Shown in pieces: positions 16,080-24,517 of a stretch of DNA of 64,000 bases (position 1 is its first letter; each line of letters opens with the position of its first letter). Under the pieces are notes generated by a model. It made no database searches, was not told the DNA's origin, and saw only the letters and a program-made list of their open reading frames with translations. This stretch comes from Oscillospiraceae bacterium (GTDB lineage Bacteria; Bacillota; Clostridia; Oscillospirales; Ruminococcaceae). The position numbers and the translations under genes are program-made. The stretch is taken from the NCBI GenBank assembly GCA_900770285.1, contig CAAGJO010000007.1, forward strand, positions 62,001 through 126,000, read 5' to 3'.

Positions 16080-16102
16080 CTGAATCAATCCTTCTTTCTG
16101 TT

Positions 16103-16990
16103 TTAAGATTTTTTGGATTTGCCGCTGATATTAAGAATTATTATTGCTGTAAATATAAGCAGCATTCCGAATATTTTTACAAAAGTCATTTTTTCATGGA
16201 AAAACAGTACCCCGACTATTGCAGCGACAAATGGTTCGACCGTTGCAAGAATAGAGGCTTTTCCGGCGTCCATTCCTTTAAGACCTTTGGTATACAAAAG
16301 AAACGGCGCAACAGTGCTGAAAACAGCAAGGGCAAGAGTGAACGCAATGCCTTTTACCGATAAAATAAGCGTTATCTGTGAAACCACCCCTGAGAACGGA
16401 ACGGCAAATACAGACGCCACAATAAATGTATATGTGGTTATAGTAACCGCATCATATTTAGGTACAAGATACTTTCCGAATATGCTGTACAGCGCATATC
16501 CCAGACCGGCTCCCAGTCCGAGCAGTATTGCTTTAAGTGACAAATGTTCTGCTCCGGAAAATGCTCCGGTGACAAAAATCAGTCCGGAAAATGTGAGAAC
16601 CAGTGCAAGCAGTTTCTTTTTTGTTATCTTCTCTTTGAAGAGTATCATGGATATCACCATTACAAATATAGGTGCTGTGTACAGCAGTAAAGCCGGAACA
16701 GCTGCACCACCTATTACCTCTATAGCCTCAAAGTAGCAGAAATTGAAAAAAATAATGCTGCATACTCCCGTACCGAAAAAAAGCGGTATATCCTTTAGCT
16801 TTATTTTCAATTTGGACTTGTCCTTTATCAAAAGAAAAACAACAAGTACCAGCGCCGAGAAAAAAACTCTGACGGATACGACCTGCATGGAATTTAAACC
16901 CATTTTCTGCAGCTGTGTTACAAACAGTGAAATGATACCCCATAGTATTCCTGCCAGTATAATATAAACTGAATTTTTAATGTTAATCAC
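16103..16990 (-). CDS. EamA/DMT-family transporter
   Basis: A 295-residue membrane protein with ten hydrophobic segments arranged as two EamA repeats, for example ILAGILWGIISLFVTQL at the start and ILLGLGAGLGYALYSIFGKY in the second half, ending with a short basic tail. DMT superfamily members export amino acids, nucleobases or other metabolites; the substrate cannot be predicted here. It lies just upstream of fabF on the same strand and is separated from the hydantoinase operon by about 140 bp, so it likely forms a two-gene unit with fabF. Confidence 0.88.
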   Translation of the reverse strand: MINIKNSVYIILAGILWGIISLFVTQLQKMGLNSMQVVSVRVFFSALVLVVFLLIKDKSKLKIKLKDIPLFFGTGVCSIIFFNFCYFEAIEVIGGAAVPALLLYTAPIFVMVISMILFKEKITKKKLLALVLTFSGLIFVTGAFSGAEHLSLKAILLGLGAGLGYALYSIFGKYLVPKYDAVTITTYTFIVASVFAVPFSGVVSQITLILSVKGIAFTLALAVFSTVAPFLLYTKGLKGMDAGKASILATVEPFVAAIVGVLFFHEKMTFVKIFGMLLIFTAIIILNISGKSKKS

Positions 16991-17066
16991 GCTCCCTTTT
17001 TACTTCTTTACCGCAAGCTTAAAAACCCGGTATTTTTTATTTTACCGCAGTTTATTTCTTTTGTAA

Positions 17067-17124
17067 AGCAGTATACAGTTTCAGGGAACTCTGAACCTGT
17101 CAGAATTCCCGTGAATACTGTATG
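17067..17124 (-). terminator. Hairpin at the 3' end of the hydantoin operon
   Basis: On the plus strand CAGTAT and GGGAA on the left pair with TTCCC and ATACTG on the right around a large loop, just past the NCS1-kinase stop. The T run on the minus strand is poor, so it may be a processing or partial terminator hairpin. Confidence 0.45.
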
Positions 17125-17129
17125 ATGAT

Positions 17130-19280
17130 TTATATGGTTACCTTTTCAGGAGTCGCCCTTATATATGCGCAGATATGATCGGCAAGTTCATCGAGTTCCA
17201 TTGAACTGGTGTTTACACATAAATCATAGTACTGCGGATTGCCCCATTCATAGGAAGAATAGTAATTGAAGTAATACTCTCTGTTCTTTTCCTTTTTGGA
17301 AATATAATTCTGAGCCTTTGAACGTGAGAGGTTCTTTCTCTTTTCCACCTGCTTTATTCTGTCCTCAAGATTTGCGGCAACAAAAATATCAATAGTTTTT
17401 ATACCCTCCTGCTCCAGAACGTAGTTTGAACACCTTCCTACGATAATACAGGGTGACATCTTTGCAAGCTGCAAAATGATATTGGACTGGATAAGGAACA
17501 TCTTATCTGTAGTGGAGGCGTCGTATTCCTTTGCGGCGTACATACCGCCAGCTGTCAACGCATGAAGCAGCTCGTTTCGTGGTGTCTCCTCACCTTTGCG
17601 TACGTCACTTTCTGAGAGGTTAAGTTCTTTGGACGCATATTTTATCATATCTTCATCGTAAACCGGAATGTCCAGTTTCTTTCCGAGAATTCTTGCAAGC
17701 TCTCTTCCCCTGCTGCCATACTGTCTGCCGAAAGTGATAATAAGCCTTTCTCCTGTTCGTTCCTCATATTCTTTTCCGCCTGTATAGCCCTCAATGTCAA
17801 TGCCCATGTCCACAGACGGAACTGATTCATAGCCTGCCTGTTTTTCATATCCCGGCAGAATCCAGTCCCTGCTTGCTGATACACCCAGGTATTCGTCAGA
17901 ATATCCGGAAACAATTTCTTTCTGCGGAAACTTCTTTAAGTACCAGAATTTCATCAGCAGGAAGTATACGATAAATGCAGAAGGGAAACCGAAGAAATAA
18001 CCAAAACTGGAAAAGATATTTGCCATAATTGTTCCTACAATCAGTGCAATCATGCCGCAGATATTGAAGCCCTTGTTGTAGCGGTACTGACCATTATTTT
18101 CAAACAGCTCCTTAACATTCAGACGGCGCTTTCTGAGAATGTAGTAATCGCATATCATAATACCGGCAATCGCAGACAAAATTGAACCGAAATATCCGAG
18201 GTATGTATAAAGCTGATTGAGAATGTTCCATGGCTGAACAAGACAGCCGATAAGTCCGGCAATAATTACTGAAACCTTATACGGTAGATTCCATTTTGCA
18301 CCTGCATTTGTAAAGCACATTGCCGGAGGAACAAGGTTTGCAGCTGTATTTGTTGACCACTGCGCAAGAATTACCATAACCAGGAGTATGATAAGGGTTA
18401 CGCCGTGAGCCTGCTGCTGGATAACCTCAACCGGATTCCAGTTACCGGTGGTTTTATAGGAAATAGCACCGATAACAGCAATGAACGCCTCAATAATAGG
18501 GAGTGTGACAAACTGAGGAATCCAGTTATTGATATTACGCTTGAACCAGTTTTTCTCACCCATAGGCGCTTTCAGACTTCTTGTCATATTCGGAATATCT
18601 GCCGCAAGTGCAGCCCACATTCCCATGTTCGCACTCATTGTGACAAACCAGTAGCTTGCTGACGGCTGTGCAGGGTGATAACCGAGAATTGAAAAGTTCT
18701 GGAGTGCGGCAAGATTATTTACCTTATAAAACATCCAGCAGGTAATCAGAATGATACAGGGTGCGGCAAATGAGGAAAACTTGTCAATTGCTTTCAGTCC
18801 GAGCATTGTGTTCACAGTCTGAAGCACAGCAAAAATAACAAACCACAAAAACCAGTTATCAACTCCGAACAGAGCCATAGTAAAATAATTGATAGCCGTT
18901 GAACCGATATATGTATTGATACCAAACCAGCAGGAGGCAATGATTCCCCTGACAACTGCCGGTATATGCACACCGTTGATACCAAAAGGCGCTCTGAGAT
19001 ATGTTGCAAATGACAGTCCGTGTTCAACACCGATATCACCTGTCAGACTTCCGATTGCTGCAATGATAAGGTTTGCGGCAAAGGTTGCAGATGCAACTCC
19101 GAATACACCCATTTTTTCAATTCCACTTGCACCAAAGCTGAAAACGGAAATTACAATTGCCATACCAATCCAGATGTTTGCAAATCCCAGACCAGTCAAT
19201 GTTCTTTTTCTGGAAGTGACCGGGATTACATCATCGGAAATGAGTGCATTTTTCCCTTTGGTACTGACTTTTTCTTTCAT
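17130..19280 (-). CDS. NCS1 nucleobase/hydantoin permease fused to a cytidylate-kinase-like domain
   Basis: One uninterrupted frame of 716 residues joins two families. Residues about 30-450 form an NCS1 permease with twelve hydrophobic segments, starting GLGFANIWIGMAIVISVFSFG and including the family stretch GLSFATYLRAPFG. After a linker, residues 512-716 form a Cytidylate_kin2-like domain (LIITFGRQYGSRGREL, later CIIVGRCSNYVL). Its P-loop lacks the usual GK[ST]. NCS1 proteins import cytosine, allantoin, hydantoins and, for CodB, creatinine. The kinase-like part may trap substrate or sense nucleotides (inference). It is last in the amidase-HyuA-HyuB operon. The ATG at 19280 is taken; GTG 19286 is an alternative. 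Confidence 0.88.
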   Translation of the reverse strand: MKEKVSTKGKNALISDDVIPVTSRKRTLTGLGFANIWIGMAIVISVFSFGASGIEKMGVFGVASATFAANLIIAAIGSLTGDIGVEHGLSFATYLRAPFGINGVHIPAVVRGIIASCWFGINTYIGSTAINYFTMALFGVDNWFLWFVIFAVLQTVNTMLGLKAIDKFSSFAAPCIILITCWMFYKVNNLAALQNFSILGYHPAQPSASYWFVTMSANMGMWAALAADIPNMTRSLKAPMGEKNWFKRNINNWIPQFVTLPIIEAFIAVIGAISYKTTGNWNPVEVIQQQAHGVTLIILLVMVILAQWSTNTAANLVPPAMCFTNAGAKWNLPYKVSVIIAGLIGCLVQPWNILNQLYTYLGYFGSILSAIAGIMICDYYILRKRRLNVKELFENNGQYRYNKGFNICGMIALIVGTIMANIFSSFGYFFGFPSAFIVYFLLMKFWYLKKFPQKEIVSGYSDEYLGVSASRDWILPGYEKQAGYESVPSVDMGIDIEGYTGGKEYEERTGERLIITFGRQYGSRGRELARILGKKLDIPVYDEDMIKYASKELNLSESDVRKGEETPRNELLHALTAGGMYAAKEYDASTTDKMFLIQSNIILQLAKMSPCIIVGRCSNYVLEQEGIKTIDIFVAANLEDRIKQVEKRKNLSRSKAQNYISKKEKNREYYFNYYSSYEWGNPQYYDLCVNTSSMELDELADHICAYIRATPEKVTI

Positions 19281-19307
19281 CTTCACTCACGTCCTCACAA
19301 TAAAGAG

Positions 19308-19341
19308 CCTGCCTGCTGACCATACATATTCAGCAGACAGG
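19308..19341 (-). promoter_or_regulatory. Intercistronic hairpin between hyuB and the permease gene
   Basis: CCTGCCTGCTGA pairs with TCAGCAGACAGG (one mismatch) over a ten-base loop in the 97-bp gap. No clear T run follows, so it is probably an mRNA-stability or processing hairpin. Confidence 0.5.
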
Positions 19342-19376
19342 ACGTTAATTCTGCAAAAAGCAATACAGTATGTTTA

Positions 19377-21155
19377 TTACTTTGCTGCTCTGAGTGCCGC
19401 TGTGGCAGCTTCATCAACTGTCATAGCAGCCGGGTCAATTACAACGCCGTAAGAGGTCTTGGCGTCTTCAATTGTTGTAAAGTCGTCCAGAACATCGCCC
19501 AGAACAAGCTTTGGATCTCTTTCAAACGGATTTCCGTAACCGCCGCCGCAGGGAGTGCGGATCTGGAGTACATCGTTTACATCAAACTCCTCATCTGAAA
19601 GCTTGGACGGAAGTGAAACAGGATTTGCAGAGTCAGGGTTCTTGGTCATGCTTGCAGAATGCCCGTCTTTACCGCCGAACAGACCTTTCGGAGCTTCTAT
19701 GTGTCTGTCACCCTCACAGGTTACAGTACCGCTCTGGAGGAACCTTGTTTCACGGACAATTCCCAGACCGCCTCTCCATTTACCCGGTGCAACAAGCTCC
19801 GGATTCAGTTCGTAACGCTCTACACGCAGCGGATAGTGCCACTCGATTTCCTCGATAGGTACATTTCTTGTATTGGCAACAAGAGCGTCACAGGAGTCGA
19901 TAGCGTCTTTGCCATAGCGTCCGCCGTATGAACCCTCGTCAACTTCAAGGTATACCCAGTATTCACCCTTATCCTTGTTGAAACCGTTATAGCTTACAAA
20001 GTGAATGTGTGCACTTGTACCGGCTGATACACGCTCCGGCATAACGTCTGCAAGTGAACGCATTACGCAGTCAGCCAGCAGGTTTGCCTGATTGAATCGT
20101 GAGAATGACGCTCTCGGGAAATTCGGATTGAAGATACAACCCTTTGGTGCGATAACCGTTACAGGTCTTCTCATACCGTCATTCTGCGGAATGTACTGCT
20201 GATAAATGTCATCATCAAGGAACAGTGCGTGCATGATATAGCTTATCGACGTCATTGTCGTACCCTCAAAGGACGCATTGAACGCTGTGTAAACTTCATC
20301 TGCACTTCCTGTCAGGTCAATTGTAACTTCATCACCTTTGATTGTGGTTGTTGTACATACTTTAAGGTGCTTGTCAAGGTTTACACCGTCATCATCAAGA
20401 TAACCCTCTGCATAGTATGTTCCGTCAGGAACCTTCGCAATTGCACTTCTGAGCATTCTTTCTGAATAATCCATCCAGTCTTCAATAGCTGAATAAACTG
20501 TTTCCATGCCGTATTTGTCAAGCAGTTCAGTGAAACGCTTTATACCGTGCTGTGCAGAAGCGATCATAGCTTTAAGGTCGTTTTCGTTCATGGAAGGAGT
20601 ACGGACGTTATCAAGAATCATTCTCCAGAGCTGTTCGTTCTTCTTTCCTTCTTCATAAAGCTTGATAGCATAGTAAATTCTTGTCTCAGCATAGATATCA
20701 CGGGCAAATACGTCCATACCCGGAGTATGTGAACCATTATCCAGCAGATGTGCCTGTACACAGGAGAAGCTTATAAGCTTGCCCTGATAGAATATAGGGA
20801 TACAGATATGGAGGTCGGGTGAATGTGATGTACCATAGTAAGGATGGTTATGAATGAATATATCACCTTCATGGATATCTTCAAGGTTCCATCTTGTAAG
20901 AATACCCTTTACGTTGCCGCCGATAGAACCGACGTGCATAGGTGTACTTTCACTTTCACAAAGCTGTCTGCCTGTAATATCAACAATACCGCAGCCGATA
21001 TCTTCAGATTCACGTACAATACTTGAATATGACATTCTGTAAAGAACCATACCCATTTCCTGAGCGATCATTTTGAAAGAACCGCCAAGAACCTGCAAAG
21101 TTACAGGATCAACTTCTACTCTGGGGATATTTAATCCCTCAATCATTTTGGACAT
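19377..21155 (-). CDS. hyuB: Hydantoinase B / N-methylhydantoinase beta subunit
   Basis: A 592-residue HyuB (hydantoinase B/oxoprolinase family) with EVDPVTLQVLGGSFKMIAQE at the N-terminus, IFIHNHPYYGTSHSPDLHI, GMDVFARDIYAETR and the late TPCGGGYGNPFERDP segment. With HyuA it makes the ATP-dependent ring-opening amidohydrolase family that includes N-methylhydantoin amidohydrolase and 5-oxoprolinase. I choose ATG 21155, since AAAGGA ends 9 bases upstream; ATG 21164 touches that site. It lies 31 bp behind hyuA. No frame damage is seen. Confidence 0.92.
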   Translation of the reverse strand: MSKMIEGLNIPRVEVDPVTLQVLGGSFKMIAQEMGMVLYRMSYSSIVRESEDIGCGIVDITGRQLCESESTPMHVGSIGGNVKGILTRWNLEDIHEGDIFIHNHPYYGTSHSPDLHICIPIFYQGKLISFSCVQAHLLDNGSHTPGMDVFARDIYAETRIYYAIKLYEEGKKNEQLWRMILDNVRTPSMNENDLKAMIASAQHGIKRFTELLDKYGMETVYSAIEDWMDYSERMLRSAIAKVPDGTYYAEGYLDDDGVNLDKHLKVCTTTTIKGDEVTIDLTGSADEVYTAFNASFEGTTMTSISYIMHALFLDDDIYQQYIPQNDGMRRPVTVIAPKGCIFNPNFPRASFSRFNQANLLADCVMRSLADVMPERVSAGTSAHIHFVSYNGFNKDKGEYWVYLEVDEGSYGGRYGKDAIDSCDALVANTRNVPIEEIEWHYPLRVERYELNPELVAPGKWRGGLGIVRETRFLQSGTVTCEGDRHIEAPKGLFGGKDGHSASMTKNPDSANPVSLPSKLSDEEFDVNDVLQIRTPCGGGYGNPFERDPKLVLGDVLDDFTTIEDAKTSYGVVIDPAAMTVDEAATAALRAAK

Positions 21156-21185
21156 ATATATCATTCCTTTCTATGTAAATCTTCA

Positions 21186-23258
21186 TCAGGAGTTAATGTC
21201 AATTACGATAATACCATATTCATTAACCTTACCAACGCAATCCGGTTCAACAACAATAGTTGTATCCATCTGGTTGATAATTGCAGGACCCTGAATTACA
21301 TCTCCAGCCTTGAACATTGCTCTGTCATAAATCTTTGTTTCAAGGTGTTCCGGCTTGCCGTTAATCTTGAATGTTACCTGTCTTGAACCTGTAACAGCTC
21401 TTTCAACATCACCGTTACCAGCTTCAATTTTAACCGGTTCAAGATCTTCAATGCTTCCTGTACCGACAACACGGATATTAACGATTTCAACAGCAACGTT
21501 TCTGTATGAACGTCCGAACTGCTGCTTGTGAATCTGGTGGAATGATTCCTTGAGTTTTTCAATTGTATCTTCTGTAACTTCTCCGCCGATAACAGGTACT
21601 CTCATTTCATAGCCCTGTCCTTCATAACGGCAGTCAGCGTAACGGACAATTGTGATATTGTCATCTGTCATGTTGTCTTCAACAAGTCTTTCATATGCTT
21701 CCTTTTCAAGTTCAGTAAAGTCAGCAGTAAGACCGCTGAGATTGACATTAGTTGAAAGCTGCATTTCTGTTTTTGAGAAGTCGTACATAAGGTCAGTATT
21801 AACAAGACCAACTGCACAGAGTGCGCCAGGATTGAGAGGGATAATTACATTCTTCATGCCGAGTTCTCTTGCAACTGAGCAGGCATGGAGTGAGCCGGCA
21901 CCGCCGCAGGCAAAAAGTGCAAATTCACGAGGGTCGAAACCTCTTCTTACACTTTCCATTTCGATTTCCTGAATCATATTATTGTTCATTACATCAATAA
22001 TACCGAGAGCGGCTTCATCAAGTGTCTGACCGAGAGGTTCACCGATTTTTTCCATGATGGCTTTTTCGGCGAGTTCAGGCTTGATTTCCATACGTCCGCC
22101 AAGAAGCTTTGTACCAAGTCTGCCGAGAATTATGTTGGCGTCTGATACTGTAGGACTTGTACCGCCTCTGTTATAGCAGGCAGGTCCCGGAACAGCACCG
22201 GCACTCTGAGGACCTACACGGAAGAATCCGCCCTCATCAATATACGCCATTGAACCGCCGCCGGCACCGATAGTACCAACATCAATCATAGGAACCATAG
22301 CAGAGTATCCGCCGACCTTTGTGTCAAGAATGTGTTTCATGCTCGGTTTGAGGTCTGCAAGTACTGAAATATCAGCTGAAGTTCCGCCGATATCAAGAGT
22401 AATAACGTTATTTATATCTGTAAGCTTAGTAGTCCAGATAGCACCCAGAACACCACCTACAGGACCTGAAAGGAGAAGATTTACAGGTTTTTCCTGAGCC
22501 GCCTGTGCTGAGGCAACACCGCCGAATGACTGCATAAGGTGTACTTTTGCTGTATAGCCCTGTTCTTTAAGGGTCTTTTCAAGCTGTTTGATATATCTGG
22601 AAGTTGTAGGTCCGATATATGAATTAAGAGCAGTTGTTGTAAAACGTTCATACTCTCTGAACTGAGGAAGAACTTCAGAACTCAAAGAAATATATACCTC
22701 AGGATATTCCTCTTTGATAATTTCCTTGACTCTCTGTTCGTGGGCAGGATTTAAGAATGAGAAAAGAAAACATACTGAAATAGCCTCAATTTTCTCTTCT
22801 TTCATCTTTCTTACGGCTGCTCTTACTTCATCTTCATCAAGAGGAACAAGCTCTTCACCGTTCGGAGCAATAACACGTTCAGTTACCCCATATCTGTCAC
22901 GTCTCTGAGCCACAGGATATTTCTGCCACGGAATATCTTCAACAATAGAGAAGTTTGTAGGTCTTTTGTGGCGGGCAATGTGAATAATATCCCTGTAGCC
23001 CTTTGTTGTAATCATACCTGCTCTGCAGCCCTTATGTTCAAGTACCATATTGGTTGCAATGGTTGTACCGTGGAAAATTTCCTGAATTTCATTGTGGGGA
23101 ATACTCAGCTTGTCACAGATAGCATTGATACCCTCCATCATACCAATTGACGGATCATGAGGAGTAGTTGAAGTTTTGTAAACCTCAATTTTACCATCAT
23201 CATCTACATAGATAAAGTCAGTAAACGTACCGCCTACGTCAACGCCTATTCTTTTCAT
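21186..23258 (-). CDS. hyuA: Hydantoinase A / N-methylhydantoinase alpha subunit
   Basis: A 690-residue HyuA with the ASKHA-type nucleotide site: RIGVDVGGTFTDFIYVDDDG at the N-terminus, VITLDIGGTSADIS near residue 290 and ACGGAGSLHACSVARELG near 465. These subunits bind ATP and, with HyuB, cleave the amide bond of five-membered cyclic imides or amides. Substrate (N-methylhydantoin, hydantoin, oxoproline or a carbapenam-like ring) cannot be told from sequence; the amidase neighbour favours N-methylhydantoin. An AAGGAGTGAACGTTA site precedes the ATG. Confidence 0.93.
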   Translation of the reverse strand: MKRIGVDVGGTFTDFIYVDDDGKIEVYKTSTTPHDPSIGMMEGINAICDKLSIPHNEIQEIFHGTTIATNMVLEHKGCRAGMITTKGYRDIIHIARHKRPTNFSIVEDIPWQKYPVAQRRDRYGVTERVIAPNGEELVPLDEDEVRAAVRKMKEEKIEAISVCFLFSFLNPAHEQRVKEIIKEEYPEVYISLSSEVLPQFREYERFTTTALNSYIGPTTSRYIKQLEKTLKEQGYTAKVHLMQSFGGVASAQAAQEKPVNLLLSGPVGGVLGAIWTTKLTDINNVITLDIGGTSADISVLADLKPSMKHILDTKVGGYSAMVPMIDVGTIGAGGGSMAYIDEGGFFRVGPQSAGAVPGPACYNRGGTSPTVSDANIILGRLGTKLLGGRMEIKPELAEKAIMEKIGEPLGQTLDEAALGIIDVMNNNMIQEIEMESVRRGFDPREFALFACGGAGSLHACSVARELGMKNVIIPLNPGALCAVGLVNTDLMYDFSKTEMQLSTNVNLSGLTADFTELEKEAYERLVEDNMTDDNITIVRYADCRYEGQGYEMRVPVIGGEVTEDTIEKLKESFHQIHKQQFGRSYRNVAVEIVNIRVVGTGSIEDLEPVKIEAGNGDVERAVTGSRQVTFKINGKPEHLETKIYDRAMFKAGDVIQGPAIINQMDTTIVVEPDCVGKVNEYGIIVIDINS

Positions 23259-23279
23259 TAACGTTCACTCCTTATAACA

Positions 23280-23329
23280 AAACAGACAATGGGTTTGTCA
23301 GAATAAAAACCAAACACCATTGTCTGTTT
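23280..23329 (-). promoter_or_regulatory. Perfect 13-bp stem hairpin between amidase gene and hyuA
   Basis: AAACAGACAATGG pairs exactly with CCATTGTCTGTTT over a 24-base loop; the minus-strand RNA continues into TTTTGTT. It could act as a partial terminator or processing site that sets the amidase level above HyuA/HyuB. Confidence 0.65.
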
Positions 23330-23365
23330 AAAATATATTCAAATTAAAGATTAAACAAGTCAGAC

Positions 23366-24103
23366 TTATTTATCGAACTTTCTTGCGTGCTTTGTGTATA
23401 CTGAAGGATCAATACCCTCAAGATACTTTACAACCTCGTCAACCGGTACAACATCGCAGAACTTAGCTTCCATATCGAAAAGATTCCATTCTACAACACC
23501 CGGAACACGGTCGCCTACAGTACCCTCCGGAACGATTGTCTTGAAACCGTAGCCTGTTGAATCCATAACTGTGTGTCTTACACACGCACACGCTGTTGCA
23601 CCCATAACAATCAGTGTATCAACACCGAGATAATTCAGAGTCTGTGCAAGATGTGTGCCGAAGAAATTGGATGCAAACTTCTTGTGGATTACCGGTTCTT
23701 CCGGAAGAGGCTTGATCTTTGGGTCAATTTCCATCCACTCGCTGTTGATATCAAGTGTAGTAAGCGGAATTTTTTCGTCCCATCTCGGAAGATCCATCTG
23801 TGCTTCACCAAGGAATCCTGTTGTTGTATGGAAAATCGGTACGCCGGACTTTCTGCCTGCTTCCAGGACTTTCAGTGCTTCTGCGCAGACCTCTTCAGAG
23901 TGATTGCAGGTAAACGGGTGTCCCTCACTCATCCATGCCTTAGCCATATCAACTGTTGTGATAGCTGGTGCTTTACCGAAGCCCATCTTACGCATGAATC
24001 CACGTTCCTTATAAACTTCTCTCGCTTCAGCAAATGCTTTTTTCAAAAGTTCTTCGTCAAACTCATAGTGATCAACAAACTTGAAATCCTTATTCTCAGC
24101 CAT
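23366..24103 (-). CDS. Isochorismatase-fold amidohydrolase, N-carbamoylsarcosine amidase-like
   Basis: A 245-residue cysteine hydrolase of the isochorismatase superfamily. The expected triad is visible: Asp52 (ITTVDMAKAW), Lys in VIHKKFASNFFGT near 141 and Cys174 (GATACACVRHT). The long N-terminus and the FASNFFGT loop resemble N-carbamoylsarcosine amidohydrolase, which releases ammonia and CO2 from N-carbamoylsarcosine to give sarcosine. As first gene of the operon with HyuA/HyuB, it would act on the ring-opened product. A related N-carbamoyl substrate is equally possible. It is divergent from the regulator at 24518. Confidence 0.85.
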   Translation of the reverse strand: MAENKDFKFVDHYEFDEELLKKAFAEAREVYKERGFMRKMGFGKAPAITTVDMAKAWMSEGHPFTCNHSEEVCAEALKVLEAGRKSGVPIFHTTTGFLGEAQMDLPRWDEKIPLTTLDINSEWMEIDPKIKPLPEEPVIHKKFASNFFGTHLAQTLNYLGVDTLIVMGATACACVRHTVMDSTGYGFKTIVPEGTVGDRVPGVVEWNLFDMEAKFCDVVPVDEVVKYLEGIDPSVYTKHARKFDK

Positions 24104-24210
24104 GATAATCTACCTTTCTGTAACGCTGTTTTAAGCGCAGTATTTTCATATTTATGATAGTTACGCTGTGAGTAATTTCAATCCGGATTCTGTTCTCTGT
24201 AACTGCCTTT

Positions 24211-24239
24211 ATTATATCAGACTATATCTGACAAGTCAA
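24211..24239 (-). promoter_or_regulatory. Promoter of the hydantoin/amidase operon with dyad in the spacer
   Basis: On the minus strand TTGACT (24234-24239), 17 bp and TATAAT (24211-24216) form a strong sigma-A promoter. The spacer contains the dyad TCAGA-CTATA-TCTGA (24217-24231), a likely regulator site. GTTTGTACAAAC, a perfect palindrome, lies upstream at 24280-24291. Confidence 0.75.
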
Positions 24240-24417
24240 TAAATATGAGCCATTTGTCAAATCTGCTTCATTGACGATTGTTTGTACAAACTTTATTACT
24301 TGAATTGTTTCGTTTTCATAAATTCTGTTTCTCATTCTAATTTACATTATTTCCGGAATATGATATAATAAATGCAAAGCATTCATTATAATTTATTTAA
24401 ATGCCCTTGCAGATACA

Positions 24418-24484
24418 CAAATCATAGATTTGCTCCCTGCATATCGGGCAATTATATCAAAAATCTGCGATTTTATGATATAAT
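24418..24484 (+). promoter_or_regulatory. Regulator promoter with two repeated operators
   Basis: Two 15-bp dyads of the form AAATC-N3-GATTT lie at 24418-24432 and 24460-24474, centres 42 bp apart (about four helical turns). The second covers the region between the expected -35 and the TATAAT at 24479-24484. This fits cooperative autoregulation by the 502-residue HTH protein (inference). Confidence 0.65.
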
Positions 24485-24517
24485 TTACATATAATATAAG
24501 AACAGGAGGCTATGTGT

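Noticed and set aside
16103..16736. Plus-strand ORF of about 200 codons opposite the EamA transporter
   Set aside because: Antisense shadow of a hydrophobic gene; no ribosome binding site and no recognisable domain.
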